From contig JAITKU010000052.1 of NCBI GenBank assembly GCA_031278255.1, forward strand, positions 1-21,424: a stretch of 21,424 nt of DNA, given 5' to 3'. Origin of the DNA: Eubacteriales Family XIII. Incertae Sedis bacterium. GTDB lineage: Bacteria > Bacillota > Clostridia > Peptostreptococcales > Anaerovoracaceae. This document shows, one piece after another, positions 15,285 through 21,424 of this stretch (positions are counted from its first letter, which is position 1; every line of letters begins with the position of its first letter). Made by a program: the position numbers and the translations under genes. The notes under the pieces were generated by a model. The model searched no databases and had not been told where the DNA came from. It worked only from the letters and a program-made list of their open reading frames with translations.

Positions 15285-15319
15285 AATTCCGGCTGTTGTT
15301 TTGTCTCGCCGCCTTTTTG

Positions 15320-16531
15320 TCAGGTCCTCAGTTCCGTCAATACGATGTCCGCCGTGACGCTTTTGCCGCCTCTGACAACGGTGATTTTCACATGATCGCC
15401 CACCGAAAGCCCTGTCAGCTTGGCGTTGAAATCAGACAGCCCCGCGACGGTCGCGCCGTTTACCGCCGTGATCCTGTCGCCCGGCAGAAGCGCGGCGTTC
15501 GATGATTTGTAAATGTACAGACCGAGCGCACTCACGCGATACATGCGGGCGGTTTGCGCGTCCCGGATGTCCAGGAGCGTGAGACCGGCGCTGACCCTGC
15601 CCGTCACGTAGCCGGCAAAGATCAGTTCCTCGATAATCGGTTTTGCGATATCGACGGGGATGGCGAAGCCCAGCCCCTCTATATCCGAGCCGAAAGATTT
15701 TGCGTTGACGATGCCTATCAGTTCGCCGTAAAGATTGAAAAGGCCGCCGCCCGAATTGCCGGGGTTGATCGCCGCGTCGGTTTGCAAAAGCGACATCGTT
15801 TCGCCGTCTATGGCGATTTCCCTGTCAAGCGCGGAAATGATGCCGAAAGTCACGGTGCCGCCCAGTTCTCCGAGGGGATTGCCTATCACGACCGCGGGAT
15901 CGCCGACGGCGAGCGACGACGAATTTCCCAAAACCGCAGGCTGCAGACCGGCGGCGCCGATCTTGAGAACCGCGAGATCCGTTTTGGAATCGGCGCCTGT
16001 GACGGTCGCGGAGAATTCGCTTCCGTCGGTCAGCCGCACGGTGATATTCCGCGCCTCGCTGATTACGTGGTTGTTGGTGACAATATATCCGTCCGCGGAG
16101 ATGATCACGCCGCTCCCGGCGCCCGTGCTGACGAACTGTCCCATCCTGCCGCTCCGCAAAACCGTTTCCGTCGTGATCTCCACAACGCTCTCCTTGACTG
16201 CGGCCGCGGTTTCTGCGATCGTCAGCGCGGCGGCGTCCGTCGCGCTGCTCGCGGCGACGGTCCGCAGGATCGATTGATACGGGATTTCCGTTCCGTCCGC
16301 GGCGGCATACGCGGTTTGCCCCGCGCGATTTGCGGCATAGCCGCCGACGAACCCAAAGACGCTTGCCATCCCGGCGCAGCCCGCCAAGAGCAGCGCCGCG
16401 AAGCCGCGCCGCATGAATATGCCTTTTCCCCGCGCCCGATTTGCCCGGATTTCGACATCGCGAAGATAGCGTGACGGACGCTTTGGCGCGTATGCCGTCT
16501 CATCCGGTTCGTAAAATTCGTTTTTCCACAT
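15320..16531 (-). CDS. HtrA/DegP-like S1C serine protease with PDZ domain
   Basis: A 403-residue membrane-anchored quality-control protease acting outside the cytoplasmic membrane. Residues 1-40 are cytoplasmic and polar, 41-66 form the membrane segment (RRGFAALLLAGCAGMASVFG), and the trypsin-like domain has the catalytic triad H155 (VTNNHV), D185 (SKTDLAVLK) and S260 (NPGNSGGG). A single PDZ domain occupies about 300-400 (LLPGDRITAVNGATVAGL). The ATG at 16531 is preceded by AAAGGA. An LAGC lipobox-like tetrapeptide (49-52) and an in-frame ATG at 16414 exist, but the hydrophobic stretch continues past the Cys, so a transmembrane anchor is preferred. It follows the kinase gene by 65 bp on the same strand, recalling CssRS-HtrA of Bacillus. 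Confidence 0.93.
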   Translation of the reverse strand: MWKNEFYEPDETAYAPKRPSRYLRDVEIRANRARGKGIFMRRGFAALLLAGCAGMASVFGFVGGYAANRAGQTAYAAADGTEIPYQSILRTVAASSATDAAALTIAETAAAVKESVVEITTETVLRSGRMGQFVSTGAGSGVIISADGYIVTNNHVISEARNITVRLTDGSEFSATVTGADSKTDLAVLKIGAAGLQPAVLGNSSSLAVGDPAVVIGNPLGELGGTVTFGIISALDREIAIDGETMSLLQTDAAINPGNSGGGLFNLYGELIGIVNAKSFGSDIEGLGFAIPVDIAKPIIEELIFAGYVTGRVSAGLTLLDIRDAQTARMYRVSALGLYIYKSSNAALLPGDRITAVNGATVAGLSDFNAKLTGLSVGDHVKITVVRGGKSVTADIVLTELRT

Positions 16532-16596
16532 TTTGCTTCATCCTTTCTGTTCGCATAAAATCGGTTTGGCTTGACTCTGCGGCGATGCGCAGGATC

Positions 16597-18030
16597 CTAT
16601 CTTTTCAGTCTGATCCAAAAAACGCTGCCTTTCCAAGGTTCGGATTCGGCGCCGTATGCGCCGCCGTGCGCTTCCATAATCGATTTTACGATGGACAGGC
16701 CGATACCCGTGCCGACGGCGGCGCGTCTGTGCTTTTTGCCCGTGCGGTAGTATCTGTCCCAAATATGGGGCAGTTCCTCCGGTTCGACGCCCCTGCCCGT
16801 GTCCGCCACCTCCACCGTGACGGAATAGGGGGCAACGATTTGGCGAAGCGTGACGGTCTTGTCCGGTCCGGTAAAATCGATGGCGTTGCCGAGCAGATTG
16901 CAAACCGCCTGCGATATGCCGCTTTCGTCGGCGGTGACGCATATATCCTCAGCGGCCTCGAACAAGATGTGATAGCCCTCCGCCTTTGTGAATTCGGCGA
17001 ACCGGAACGTGATTTCGCGCAGACTTTCCGTCAGATTGTAAGGCGCGGGCTTCATTTCCGACGCGCCGGATCGGAGTTTCGACAGGTCGAGTACGTCCCC
17101 CACCAACCGGTTCAGGCGCTTGGCCTCGTCGATGATGATCTGCGCGTTTTCGGGCGTGTCCTCGCCGGGCAGGTCGCGCATGGCCTCGGCATAGCCGGCG
17201 ATGAGCGTCAGGGGCGTCCGCAGGTCGTGCGAGATGTTGGCGATCAGTTCCTTTTGCAGTTCATCCGATATCGAAAGTTCTCTTGCCGCGATGTTCAGCG
17301 TATCGGACAGTTCCGTGATTTCCTTGTAGCCTTTCGCGGCGAACACCGCGTCATACCGCCCGGCGGCCAGCTTCTTTGCGGATTCGTTGATTGAAACGAT
17401 GGGTTTTGAAACATACCGCGCGATCAGCAGCGCCAAAAACAGCGAAAACAGAAGCATAAAACCGGTGACGAAATAAAGTTCCATTCGGAGCGTCCCCACC
17501 GTCGCGTCCACGGGCGAGATCGTGGCGGCCAGCACTATGAACACGCCGCCGGAGGGCCGCATTACGAACTTGCAAGAGTAAATCATCTGTTGGCGGGATA
17601 TTGGACTGCGGGGCTGCGGCCCGGACCTTTGAAGGATTTCGTCTATTTGGAGCGCCTGTCCTTCGACTTGGAAGGGGCGCTCAAAATATTCGCCGCCGTT
17701 TTCCATCGTCAGAATAAAGAGCCGCGATATCTCGTTTATCGGCTCTCGTTGCCGCAAAAAATCATCCCGCCCGGAGGAATAGAGCGTGCTTCCGTTTTCG
17801 GACAGGATTTCGATGCTGACGTTTTTTTGTTCGGACAGGTCCGCCGCCACATCGAATAGGTCGCTGCTGTCCAAGTCGGCCGTCAGCGTTTTCATGACGG
17901 CCTTGACCTCGCCGGTTTTCACCGCTTTGTAGATACTGTCGAGGAATACCACTTGGAACAGCCACAAAAGCGCGAGCAGCGCGGCGCAGAAGATCAGCAG
18001 ACAGATGAAAATCTTTCCCTTTATGCTCAT
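16597..18030 (-). CDS. Membrane sensor histidine kinase
   Basis: A 477-residue two-component sensor. TM1 is about 7-30, an extracytoplasmic sensing domain of about 150 residues follows (31-182), TM2 is about 184-205, then a HAMP linker (about 206-258). The dimerisation domain has the phospho-accepting H268 in ELIANISHDLRTPLTLIAGY. The ATPase domain shows the N box (CNLLGNAIDF), G1 (VADTGRGVEPEEL), F box (IWDRYYR) and G2 (GTGIGLSIVKSIMEAHGG). The ATG is 3 bp after the stop of the response regulator gene, so the two are co-translated partners. The sensing domain is not one I recognise. Together with htrA downstream, an envelope-protein stress signal is a reasonable inference. Confidence 0.93.
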   Translation of the reverse strand: MSIKGKIFICLLIFCAALLALLWLFQVVFLDSIYKAVKTGEVKAVMKTLTADLDSSDLFDVAADLSEQKNVSIEILSENGSTLYSSGRDDFLRQREPINEISRLFILTMENGGEYFERPFQVEGQALQIDEILQRSGPQPRSPISRQQMIYSCKFVMRPSGGVFIVLAATISPVDATVGTLRMELYFVTGFMLLFSLFLALLIARYVSKPIVSINESAKKLAAGRYDAVFAAKGYKEITELSDTLNIAARELSISDELQKELIANISHDLRTPLTLIAGYAEAMRDLPGEDTPENAQIIIDEAKRLNRLVGDVLDLSKLRSGASEMKPAPYNLTESLREITFRFAEFTKAEGYHILFEAAEDICVTADESGISQAVCNLLGNAIDFTGPDKTVTLRQIVAPYSVTVEVADTGRGVEPEELPHIWDRYYRTGKKHRRAAVGTGIGLSIVKSIMEAHGGAYGAESEPWKGSVFWIRLKR

Positions 18031-18033
18031 CCC

Positions 18034-18705
18034 TTAGCCCTCGAACCTGTATCCCAAGCCGCGCAGCGTGACGATGTATTTCGCATACGGGCCGAGGGAC
18101 CGGCGCAGCCGTTTGATGTGCGTGTCGAGCGTCCTGTCCTCCCCGAAATAATCATAGCCCCACACCTCAGAGAGCAGCTTCTCACGGGTAAGCGCGATGT
18201 CGCGGTTTTTCAGAAGATAGAAAAACAAATCGTATTCTTTCGGGGACATGGAAACGGTTTCACCGTCCACCCGGACGGTGCGGGCGCTTATATCCGCCGT
18301 CAGCCCCTCCTTGCTCCATATCTCGCGCGAGGCCCCGTTCGTCTTTTGCGTGCGTTTGAGGATGGCCTCGATCCGCAACATCAGTTCCCGCGGCGAAAAC
18401 GGCTTGGTGACATAATCGTCCGCGCCCGTCTCGAACCCGTGGATCCGGTCGTATTCCTCGTTTCGCGCGGAAAGCATCAAAACGGGCGTCTGCGCGGTCT
18501 TTCGGATTTCTTTCACGGCCGAAAACCCGTCGAGTTCCGGCATCATCACGTCCATGATGATCAGGTCGCACGGTTCCTTTCGCGCGGATTCCACGGCGGA
18601 TATGCCGTCCGCCGCCATGCGGACCTCATGCCCCTCGAACTTCGCGTATTTCAATATCAAGTCCCGGATTTTTTCCTCATCGTCCACGACGAGTATTTTT
18701 GCCAT
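18034..18705 (-). CDS. OmpR/PhoB-family response regulator
   Basis: A 223-residue regulator paired with the kinase encoded downstream. The receiver domain (1-120) has the acidic pair D8-D9, phospho-acceptor D52 in LIIMDVMMPELDG, S79 and K101 (VTKPFSP). The C-terminal winged helix (about 130-223) has the family pattern MSPKEYDLFFYLLKNRDIAL, VWGYDYFGEDRTLDTHIKRL and GLGYRFEG. I start at 18705 (MAKILVVDDE), which follows GAGGG by a few bases, not at the ATG four codons earlier, which would add MRDI. First gene of the probable RR-HK-htrA operon; a palindrome over its promoter suggests control, possibly by the regulator itself. Confidence 0.94.
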   Translation of the reverse strand: MAKILVVDDEEKIRDLILKYAKFEGHEVRMAADGISAVESARKEPCDLIIMDVMMPELDGFSAVKEIRKTAQTPVLMLSARNEEYDRIHGFETGADDYVTKPFSPRELMLRIEAILKRTQKTNGASREIWSKEGLTADISARTVRVDGETVSMSPKEYDLFFYLLKNRDIALTREKLLSEVWGYDYFGEDRTLDTHIKRLRRSLGPYAKYIVTLRGLGYRFEG

Positions 18706-18752
18706 AATATCCCTCATTTCGGCATGTGTCGGAAAACACGGAACGCGACGGC

Positions 18753-18770
18753 TGTGATGATTATATCACA
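18753..18770 (-). promoter_or_regulatory. Promoter and overlapping palindrome of the RR-HK-htrA operon
   Basis: On the minus strand TGATATAAT is an extended -10 (TATAAT at 18765-18760) with no good -35. Spanning it is an 18-bp inverted repeat TGTGAT-GATTAT-ATCACA (18753-18770). The start point near 18753 gives a ~48-nt leader. The symmetry superficially recalls a CRP/FNR-type site but the half-site spacing is 2 bp larger, so the binding protein is open. Confidence 0.5.
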
Positions 18771-18780
18771 AATATCGCGT

Positions 18781-18826
18781 AAAAAGCGCAAGAGCATTGC
18801 TTCACAATGATTTTGCGAAGCAATGC
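18781..18826 (-). terminator. Probable terminator after the secreted-protein gene
   Basis: GCATTGCTTC (18794-18803) and GAAGCAATGC (18817-18826) are perfect 10-bp arms with a 13-nt loop. On the minus strand the stem is followed by TCTTGCGC and then TTTTT (18785-18781). The T-run is 8 nt from the stem, which is farther than ideal. It separates the 18841-19809 gene pair from the two-component operon. Confidence 0.5.
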
Positions 18827-18840
18827 CCTGCGGGATATGA

Positions 18841-19440
18841 CTATATTTGCAAATCGGATTCCGGCTTTGCCGCGCTTTCAAACATTTTGCCGTGATCCGC
18901 GCCGCCGCAAAGGTGCGCGGTGCCGTCATACGCTTCCATTTTCGCCTGTGCCTCCGCATATTTCGCGTCGGCCCGCTCCTGTGTCAGCCCGCTTTCGGCG
19001 ACGGCGGCGGTCAGCGCGGCTTTTGTTACCGCCAAATATTCCGCTTTGAACGCCTCGACCTTATCGGCCGCGAGCAGCAGGTCGCCCACCTTGCCGGTTT
19101 TCACCGACGCTTTGACCGTATCCACGCTGACGCCGAGAACGGAAGCCGCAACGGAAATCACGTCGGCCTTTGCGCCGCCGCCCCTCACGGCTTTGGAATT
19201 CCGTCCGCCGCGCGGCTTTTTGGCGGGCGCCTCGCCGGTCTGCGTCGATTTCGCCGGCGCGTCCGCAAGCTCCTCCTCGAACGCCGTATCCGCGGCCGCG
19301 GATACGGCTGTTTCCGCCGCGGCGGGCGGGTTTTCGTCCTCCGGGACCGCTGCGGCAAAGGCCACGCCCGTACACCCGATAACAAGCGCCGCAAGCAGCA
19401 AAACGCAGATCGGTCCCGCTTTGTATCCTTTTTTTACCAT
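18841..19440 (-). CDS. Secreted protein of unknown function with Ala-rich helical C-terminal domain
   Basis: A 199-residue exported protein I cannot name. MVKKGYKAGP followed by a hydrophobic run to about residue 30 is a signal peptide, ending either at a type I site (GVAFA|A) or at a lipobox-like VIGC (C23). Residues 31-85 are Ala/Glu/Pro-rich and disordered, then basic (KKPRGGRNSKAVRGGGAKAD). Residues 87-180 look helical: DVISVAASVLGVSVDTVKAS, then FKAEYLAVTKAALTAAVAES and GLTQERADAKYAEAQAKMEA. This pattern recalls short-helix repeats of Firmicute secreted proteins with 'LGVS..TV / LTQEQAD' segments (DUF2680-like); the resemblance is by eye only. AAGGAGATAATCT directly before the ATG makes the start secure. 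Probably co-transcribed with the gene at 19504-19809. Confidence 0.75.
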   Translation of the reverse strand: MVKKGYKAGPICVLLLAALVIGCTGVAFAAAVPEDENPPAAAETAVSAAADTAFEEELADAPAKSTQTGEAPAKKPRGGRNSKAVRGGGAKADVISVAASVLGVSVDTVKASVKTGKVGDLLLAADKVEAFKAEYLAVTKAALTAAVAESGLTQERADAKYAEAQAKMEAYDGTAHLCGGADHGKMFESAAKPESDLQI

Positions 19441-19503
19441 AGATTATCTCCTTTTTGCTCCGGTTCATTTGCGGTTTAAACTCGGATTTGGAATGCCCTC
19501 CTT

Positions 19504-19809
19504 TCACGTTGCGTTTGAATCCGGTTTATCGGCGGATTTCGATCCATCCTCGCCGGGCGTGTCGCCGTACGCGGACTCCGCATCGCGCAACCGGGAAATC
19601 CGTTCTTCGTCACGCATGTCGGAAAAATCCGGAGGCGGCGCAGGCGGCGAATAGGAACGAGCCGCGTCGCTGACGGAAACGGTGTCGTATTTCCGCTTGC
19701 TTTCTTCCGACTGTTTGGATTCGTCGTCCTCTTGGGCAATAGTTTCTTTGTTTTGGATAATTTTGTAAATCATGGAACTTGTACTTGAGCCGGTGATACC
19801 CGATACCAT
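19504..19809 (-). CDS. Small hydrophilic protein of unknown function
   Basis: A 101-residue protein without recognisable domain. It begins MVSGITGSSTSSMIYKIIQN, is rich in Asp, Glu, Ser and Lys, contains TVSVSDAARSY (about 43-53) and PPAPPP, and ends in an acidic, Pro/Ser-containing tail. It has no signal peptide or membrane segment and is probably largely disordered. A perfect AAAGGAGG 5 nt before the ATG supports translation. The 'D-T-V-S-V/I-S-D-x-A' segment resembles a motif common in small flagellum- or surface-associated Firmicute proteins, which fits the divergent FliD-like gene, but this is only suggestive. An unused AAGGAGGG lies directly after its stop. Confidence 0.7.
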   Translation of the reverse strand: MVSGITGSSTSSMIYKIIQNKETIAQEDDESKQSEESKRKYDTVSVSDAARSYSPPAPPPDFSDMRDEERISRLRDAESAYGDTPGEDGSKSADKPDSNAT

Positions 19810-19864
19810 AAATCCTCCTTTCTTTACAATTCATATCGTATACAATAACCCTTGCAGACCTGCC

Positions 19865-19892
19865 ATTACAGAATAATCCTCAAAAGTGACAA
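19865..19892 (-). promoter_or_regulatory. Possible promoter of the 19504-19809 / 18841-19440 gene pair
   Basis: TTGTCA (19892-19887) and TGTAAT (19870-19865) on the minus strand, 16 bp apart, about 50 nt before the start at 19809. No better match is seen in the 284-bp intergenic region. Confidence 0.4.
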
Positions 19893-20011
19893 CCGTATGT
19901 CCGCCGGCTGAAATCTGCGAAACAAGTATCGCATAAAAAAAACGTTCAAAATGACTTGGGTCCGATTAGCGACCAAAAGGTACATATCTGCCGATAAATC
20001 GCAAAAACCCC

Positions 20012-20039
20012 TTGCAATATCGTAAGAATCAGGTATAAT
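20012..20039 (+). promoter_or_regulatory. Promoter of the FliD-like gene
   Basis: TTGCAA (20012-20017) and TATAAT (20034-20039), 16 bp apart, start near 20046. The ATG at 20094 follows AAAAGGAGATGATACA, a strong ribosome site. A GCCGATAA sequence (19990-19997), the -10 of flagellar sigma-28, lies just upstream, but no TAAA is at the required distance. Confidence 0.6.
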
Positions 20040-20093
20040 ATAATAAAAACGACAGGTCTTGTAAAGAGGCAATACAAAAGGAGATGATACAAT

Positions 20094-20828
20094 ATGGCGG
20101 ATTTCGGTGCATTGACGGGCATAAGTTCCCTCTATAATTACAGTTCGCAAGTGGGTTCGCTCTACAATCTCAAGAACAGCAACAGCTCTTTGTTCGACGC
20201 ATTGAACAAAGCCGCTGCGGAAAGCGGCGCAACCTCTGTTTTCGATACGGTTAACAGCATATTGGATTCATTGAACGGGGATGCGTCACAAAGCGCAAGC
20301 GTGGATTCCGACGCGTTGCAATACCTGCAGGCGATCAAATCCGGCGCGAAAGAACTGGATGCGGCGCTCGGCGCCGCGCCGCAGGCGGCAAGCGCGGGCG
20401 GGGAAGAGGCGGAGGAAGCGGTCAAGAACGTCGTGGACGGTACGAACAAACTGCTGTCCGCGGTATATGAAAATATAGGCGAGGGTTCCGAACGCTTGTT
20501 CGACGATATTGTGGGCGCGGTCACAACCTATGTGTCTGCGCTCAATCGCGTCGGCGTCACAATGGGTTCCGACGGATTGTTGCAAATCGACGAGGAGAAG
20601 TTGAAAAGCGCTTCGGAGAGCGGCGAGATCAATAAGTTTTTCACGCAGACCTCTTCCGCGAACTACGGCTTCACAAGCAAACTCGCAAAGGTGGTTTCAA
20701 ACATCAAACAGAACCCCTCGTACTACACAAACGCGAGCGCAAGCGCCGTGAACAACACGGGCTACTACGACTCCCAATCCTACAGCGCGTATTCCAACGT
20801 GGGGCTTTTGTTGGATTTCCCGGTATAG
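20094..20828 (+). CDS. FliD C-terminal-like surface protein, function unknown
   Basis: A 244-residue protein with Ser/Ala/Asn-rich, flagellar-like composition and no signal peptide or membrane segment. Residues 1-35 (SSLYNYSSQVGSLYNLKNSN) contain two SLYN repeats. Residues 105-205 resemble the C-terminal region of the flagellar cap protein FliD: a helix (VVDGTNKLLSAVYENIGEGS), then VGVTMGSDGLLQIDEEKLKS (153-172) and FTSKLAKVV, equivalent to the FliD pattern of a glycine-containing turn, D-G-x-L, D-x-x-K-L and a final helix. The tail is Tyr/Asn/Ser-rich. Full FliD is over 400 residues, so this is either a minimal relative or a secreted filament-associated protein. No flagellar genes are in the window. 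The start is well supported by its ribosome site. Confidence 0.7.
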   Translation: MADFGALTGISSLYNYSSQVGSLYNLKNSNSSLFDALNKAAAESGATSVFDTVNSILDSLNGDASQSASVDSDALQYLQAIKSGAKELDAALGAAPQAASAGGEEAEEAVKNVVDGTNKLLSAVYENIGEGSERLFDDIVGAVTTYVSALNRVGVTMGSDGLLQIDEEKLKSASESGEINKFFTQTSSANYGFTSKLAKVVSNIKQNPSYYTNASASAVNNTGYYDSQSYSAYSNVGLLLDFPV

Positions 20829-20831
20829 AAA

Positions 20832-21017
20832 GGCGTCGTTCAAATTCAGCTCCGTGGGGTTAAGGGCTTCGCCCGCCGCCCCGCAAAACACAGCCGGCGG
20901 GGGATTGCAATCCCACGCCGGTTGTATGAAGCGCCGGTCCCGGCCTTTCGGCAGGGGATTGGGCGGCGTCGTTCAAATTCAGCTCCGTCCAACATTCGGC
21001 TTCGCCTCATTCCTCCG
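20832..21017 (-). repeat. Dispersed palindromic repeat, copy 3
   Basis: It begins 4 bp after the FliD-like gene's stop. A 24-bp direct repeat (GGCGTCGTTCAAATTCAGCT plus CCGT) at 20832-20855 and 20965-20988 brackets a 109-bp core homologous, in reverse, to copy 1. The core has a near-perfect palindrome CCGGCG-GGGATTGCAATCCC-CGCCGG (about 20893-20921, single unpaired bases between the parts). The outer 46 bp (20972-21017) match copy 2 with three mismatches. In copy 3 the 13-bp ATGTTCTGCGGGG stem of copy 1 has decayed. Confidence 0.8.
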
Positions 21018-21073
21018 TTCGCCCGAGGCTCACTTCGCCGGCCTGTTTTACACTGCGACCGGAGCCGCGTAAA
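21018..21073. other. Spacer between the palindromic repeat and the RAYT relic
   Basis: GC-rich sequence containing CGCCGG and further short complementarities; no gene seen. It may be a further, more diverged part of the repeat unit. Confidence 0.4.
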
Positions 21074-21302
21074 TGACACAACGGGTGACACAACGGGGAC
21101 GGTTCTTTTGTGTTGCAAATCGAATCATTGTGTCGCATAATACAAATATGGCAAGAAAACCAAGACAAGAAAGCGGCACGGGCGTTTATCACGTGATGAT
21201 GCGCGGAATCAACCGGCAGAACATCTTCGAGGAAGAATCCGATTGCGCACGGTTTCTCGAAACACCGGCCGAATGTAGCACAAAAGAACCGTCCCCCTGT
21301 GT
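21074..21302 (+). mobile_element. RAYT-derived MITE-like relic bounded by inverted repeats
   Basis: Perfect 18-bp inverted arms GGGGACGGTTCTTTTGTG (21095-21112) and 21279-21296 flank the segment, with partial extension by ACACA/TGTGT on the outside. At the left end TGACACAACGGG is tandemly duplicated (21074-21085, 21086-21097). The arms have the form of the terminal palindromes that accompany REP-associated tyrosine transposases in Firmicutes. Only the 5' end of the transposase remains inside. Confidence 0.7.
21148..21271 (+). pseudogene. Truncated REP-associated tyrosine transposase (RAYT, Y1/IS200-like)
   Basis: From the ATG at 21148 the frame encodes MARKPRQESGTGVYHVMMRG followed by INRQNIFEEESDCARFLET, the characteristic N-terminus of RAYT/IS200-like transposases. 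Similarity stops at about residue 40, where the right inverted repeat begins, so the HUH and tyrosine catalytic motifs are absent and the product cannot be an active transposase. A TTGCAA-17-CATAAT promoter-like pair (21113-21141) ends so close to the ATG that it would give a leaderless transcript. The downstream frame to 21405 is unrelated sequence. Confidence 0.8.
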
Positions 21303-21424
21303 TTGTAGCTTTAGTGTGTATAATCTGTTTGGGACGTATCAAACAAGTGGATATGCGTACAAGCCTATGGGACTCTACATTGCCCAAGCTAAGTATGCCA
21401 AATAGCTGAAACTTCGCTCAACAC
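21303..21424. other. Right end of window, unassigned
   Basis: The final 122 bp have lower GC than the rest. An open frame continues from the relic to 21405, but its residues (ending KPMGLYIAQAKYAK) match no family I recognise. It may be the flank into which the RAYT relic inserted. Confidence 0.3.

Noticed and set aside
19974..19997. Flagellar sigma-28 promoter for the FliD-like gene (GCCGATAA)
   Set aside because: The -10 matches but no TAAA lies 15 bp upstream; the TTGCAA-16-TATAAT pair downstream is better.
20856..20973. Integron attC site
   Set aside because: The palindromic core suggested an attC fold, but the RYYYAAC/GTTRRRY core sites are not present at its ends and no cassette array or integrase is seen.
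1..21424. CRISPR arrays, rRNA or tRNA genes
   Set aside because: No regularly spaced direct repeats, no rRNA signatures and no tRNA cloverleaf with a T-loop were seen in the intergenic regions.

Overview
The window is GC-rich and densely coded. It looks like a chromosomal segment of a GC-rich Clostridia-type Firmicute: it has a Firmicute-style SpoVG, strong AGGAGG-type ribosome sites, an OmpR/HtrA envelope-stress cluster and a Firmicute-type RAYT transposase relic. No species can be named from the sequence alone.

Layout. (1) 1-2081 (+): 3' part of dnaK followed by dnaJ. (2) 2123-2914 (-): a PHP-family histidinol-phosphatase-like gene, ending in its own terminator. It diverges from (3) 3003-9948 (+), a co-directional run: an ECF-like sigma factor, its zinc-finger membrane anti-sigma partner, polA, coaE (ATGA overlap) and a family-5 solute-binding lipoprotein. 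A 16-bp perfect inverted repeat between the PHP and sigma genes carries an extended -10 box on each strand. (4) 9971-12547 (-): a MalT-like LuxR-family ATPase regulator with a clear promoter and a terminator-like hairpin in its leader. (5) 12811-13026: a non-coding block closed by a 23-bp stem with further nested stems inside and an extended -10 at the right distance; I call it a candidate structured RNA. (6) 13034-14317 (-): glgC. (7) 14774-15085 (-): spoVG, whose stop codon lies in the loop of its own terminator. (8) 15320-18705 (-): response regulator, histidine kinase and HtrA-type protease, probably one envelope-stress operon with a palindrome over its promoter. (9) 18841-19809 (-): two small genes of unknown function, one secreted. 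(10) 20094-20828 (+): a protein resembling only the C-terminal part of FliD. (11) 20832-21302: a palindromic dispersed repeat followed by a truncated RAYT gene inside 18-bp inverted repeats.

The items most worth a second look are the candidate RNA at 12811-13026; the dispersed palindromic repeat family (8116-8302, 15239-15284, 20832-21017), whose members all sit at 3' ends of genes and one of which appears to supply the start codon of the solute-binding protein; the symmetric face-to-face promoters at 2932-2972; and the RAYT-derived relic at the right end. Regulatory themes cluster around envelope homeostasis: sigma/anti-sigma, two-component system plus HtrA, DnaK/DnaJ.
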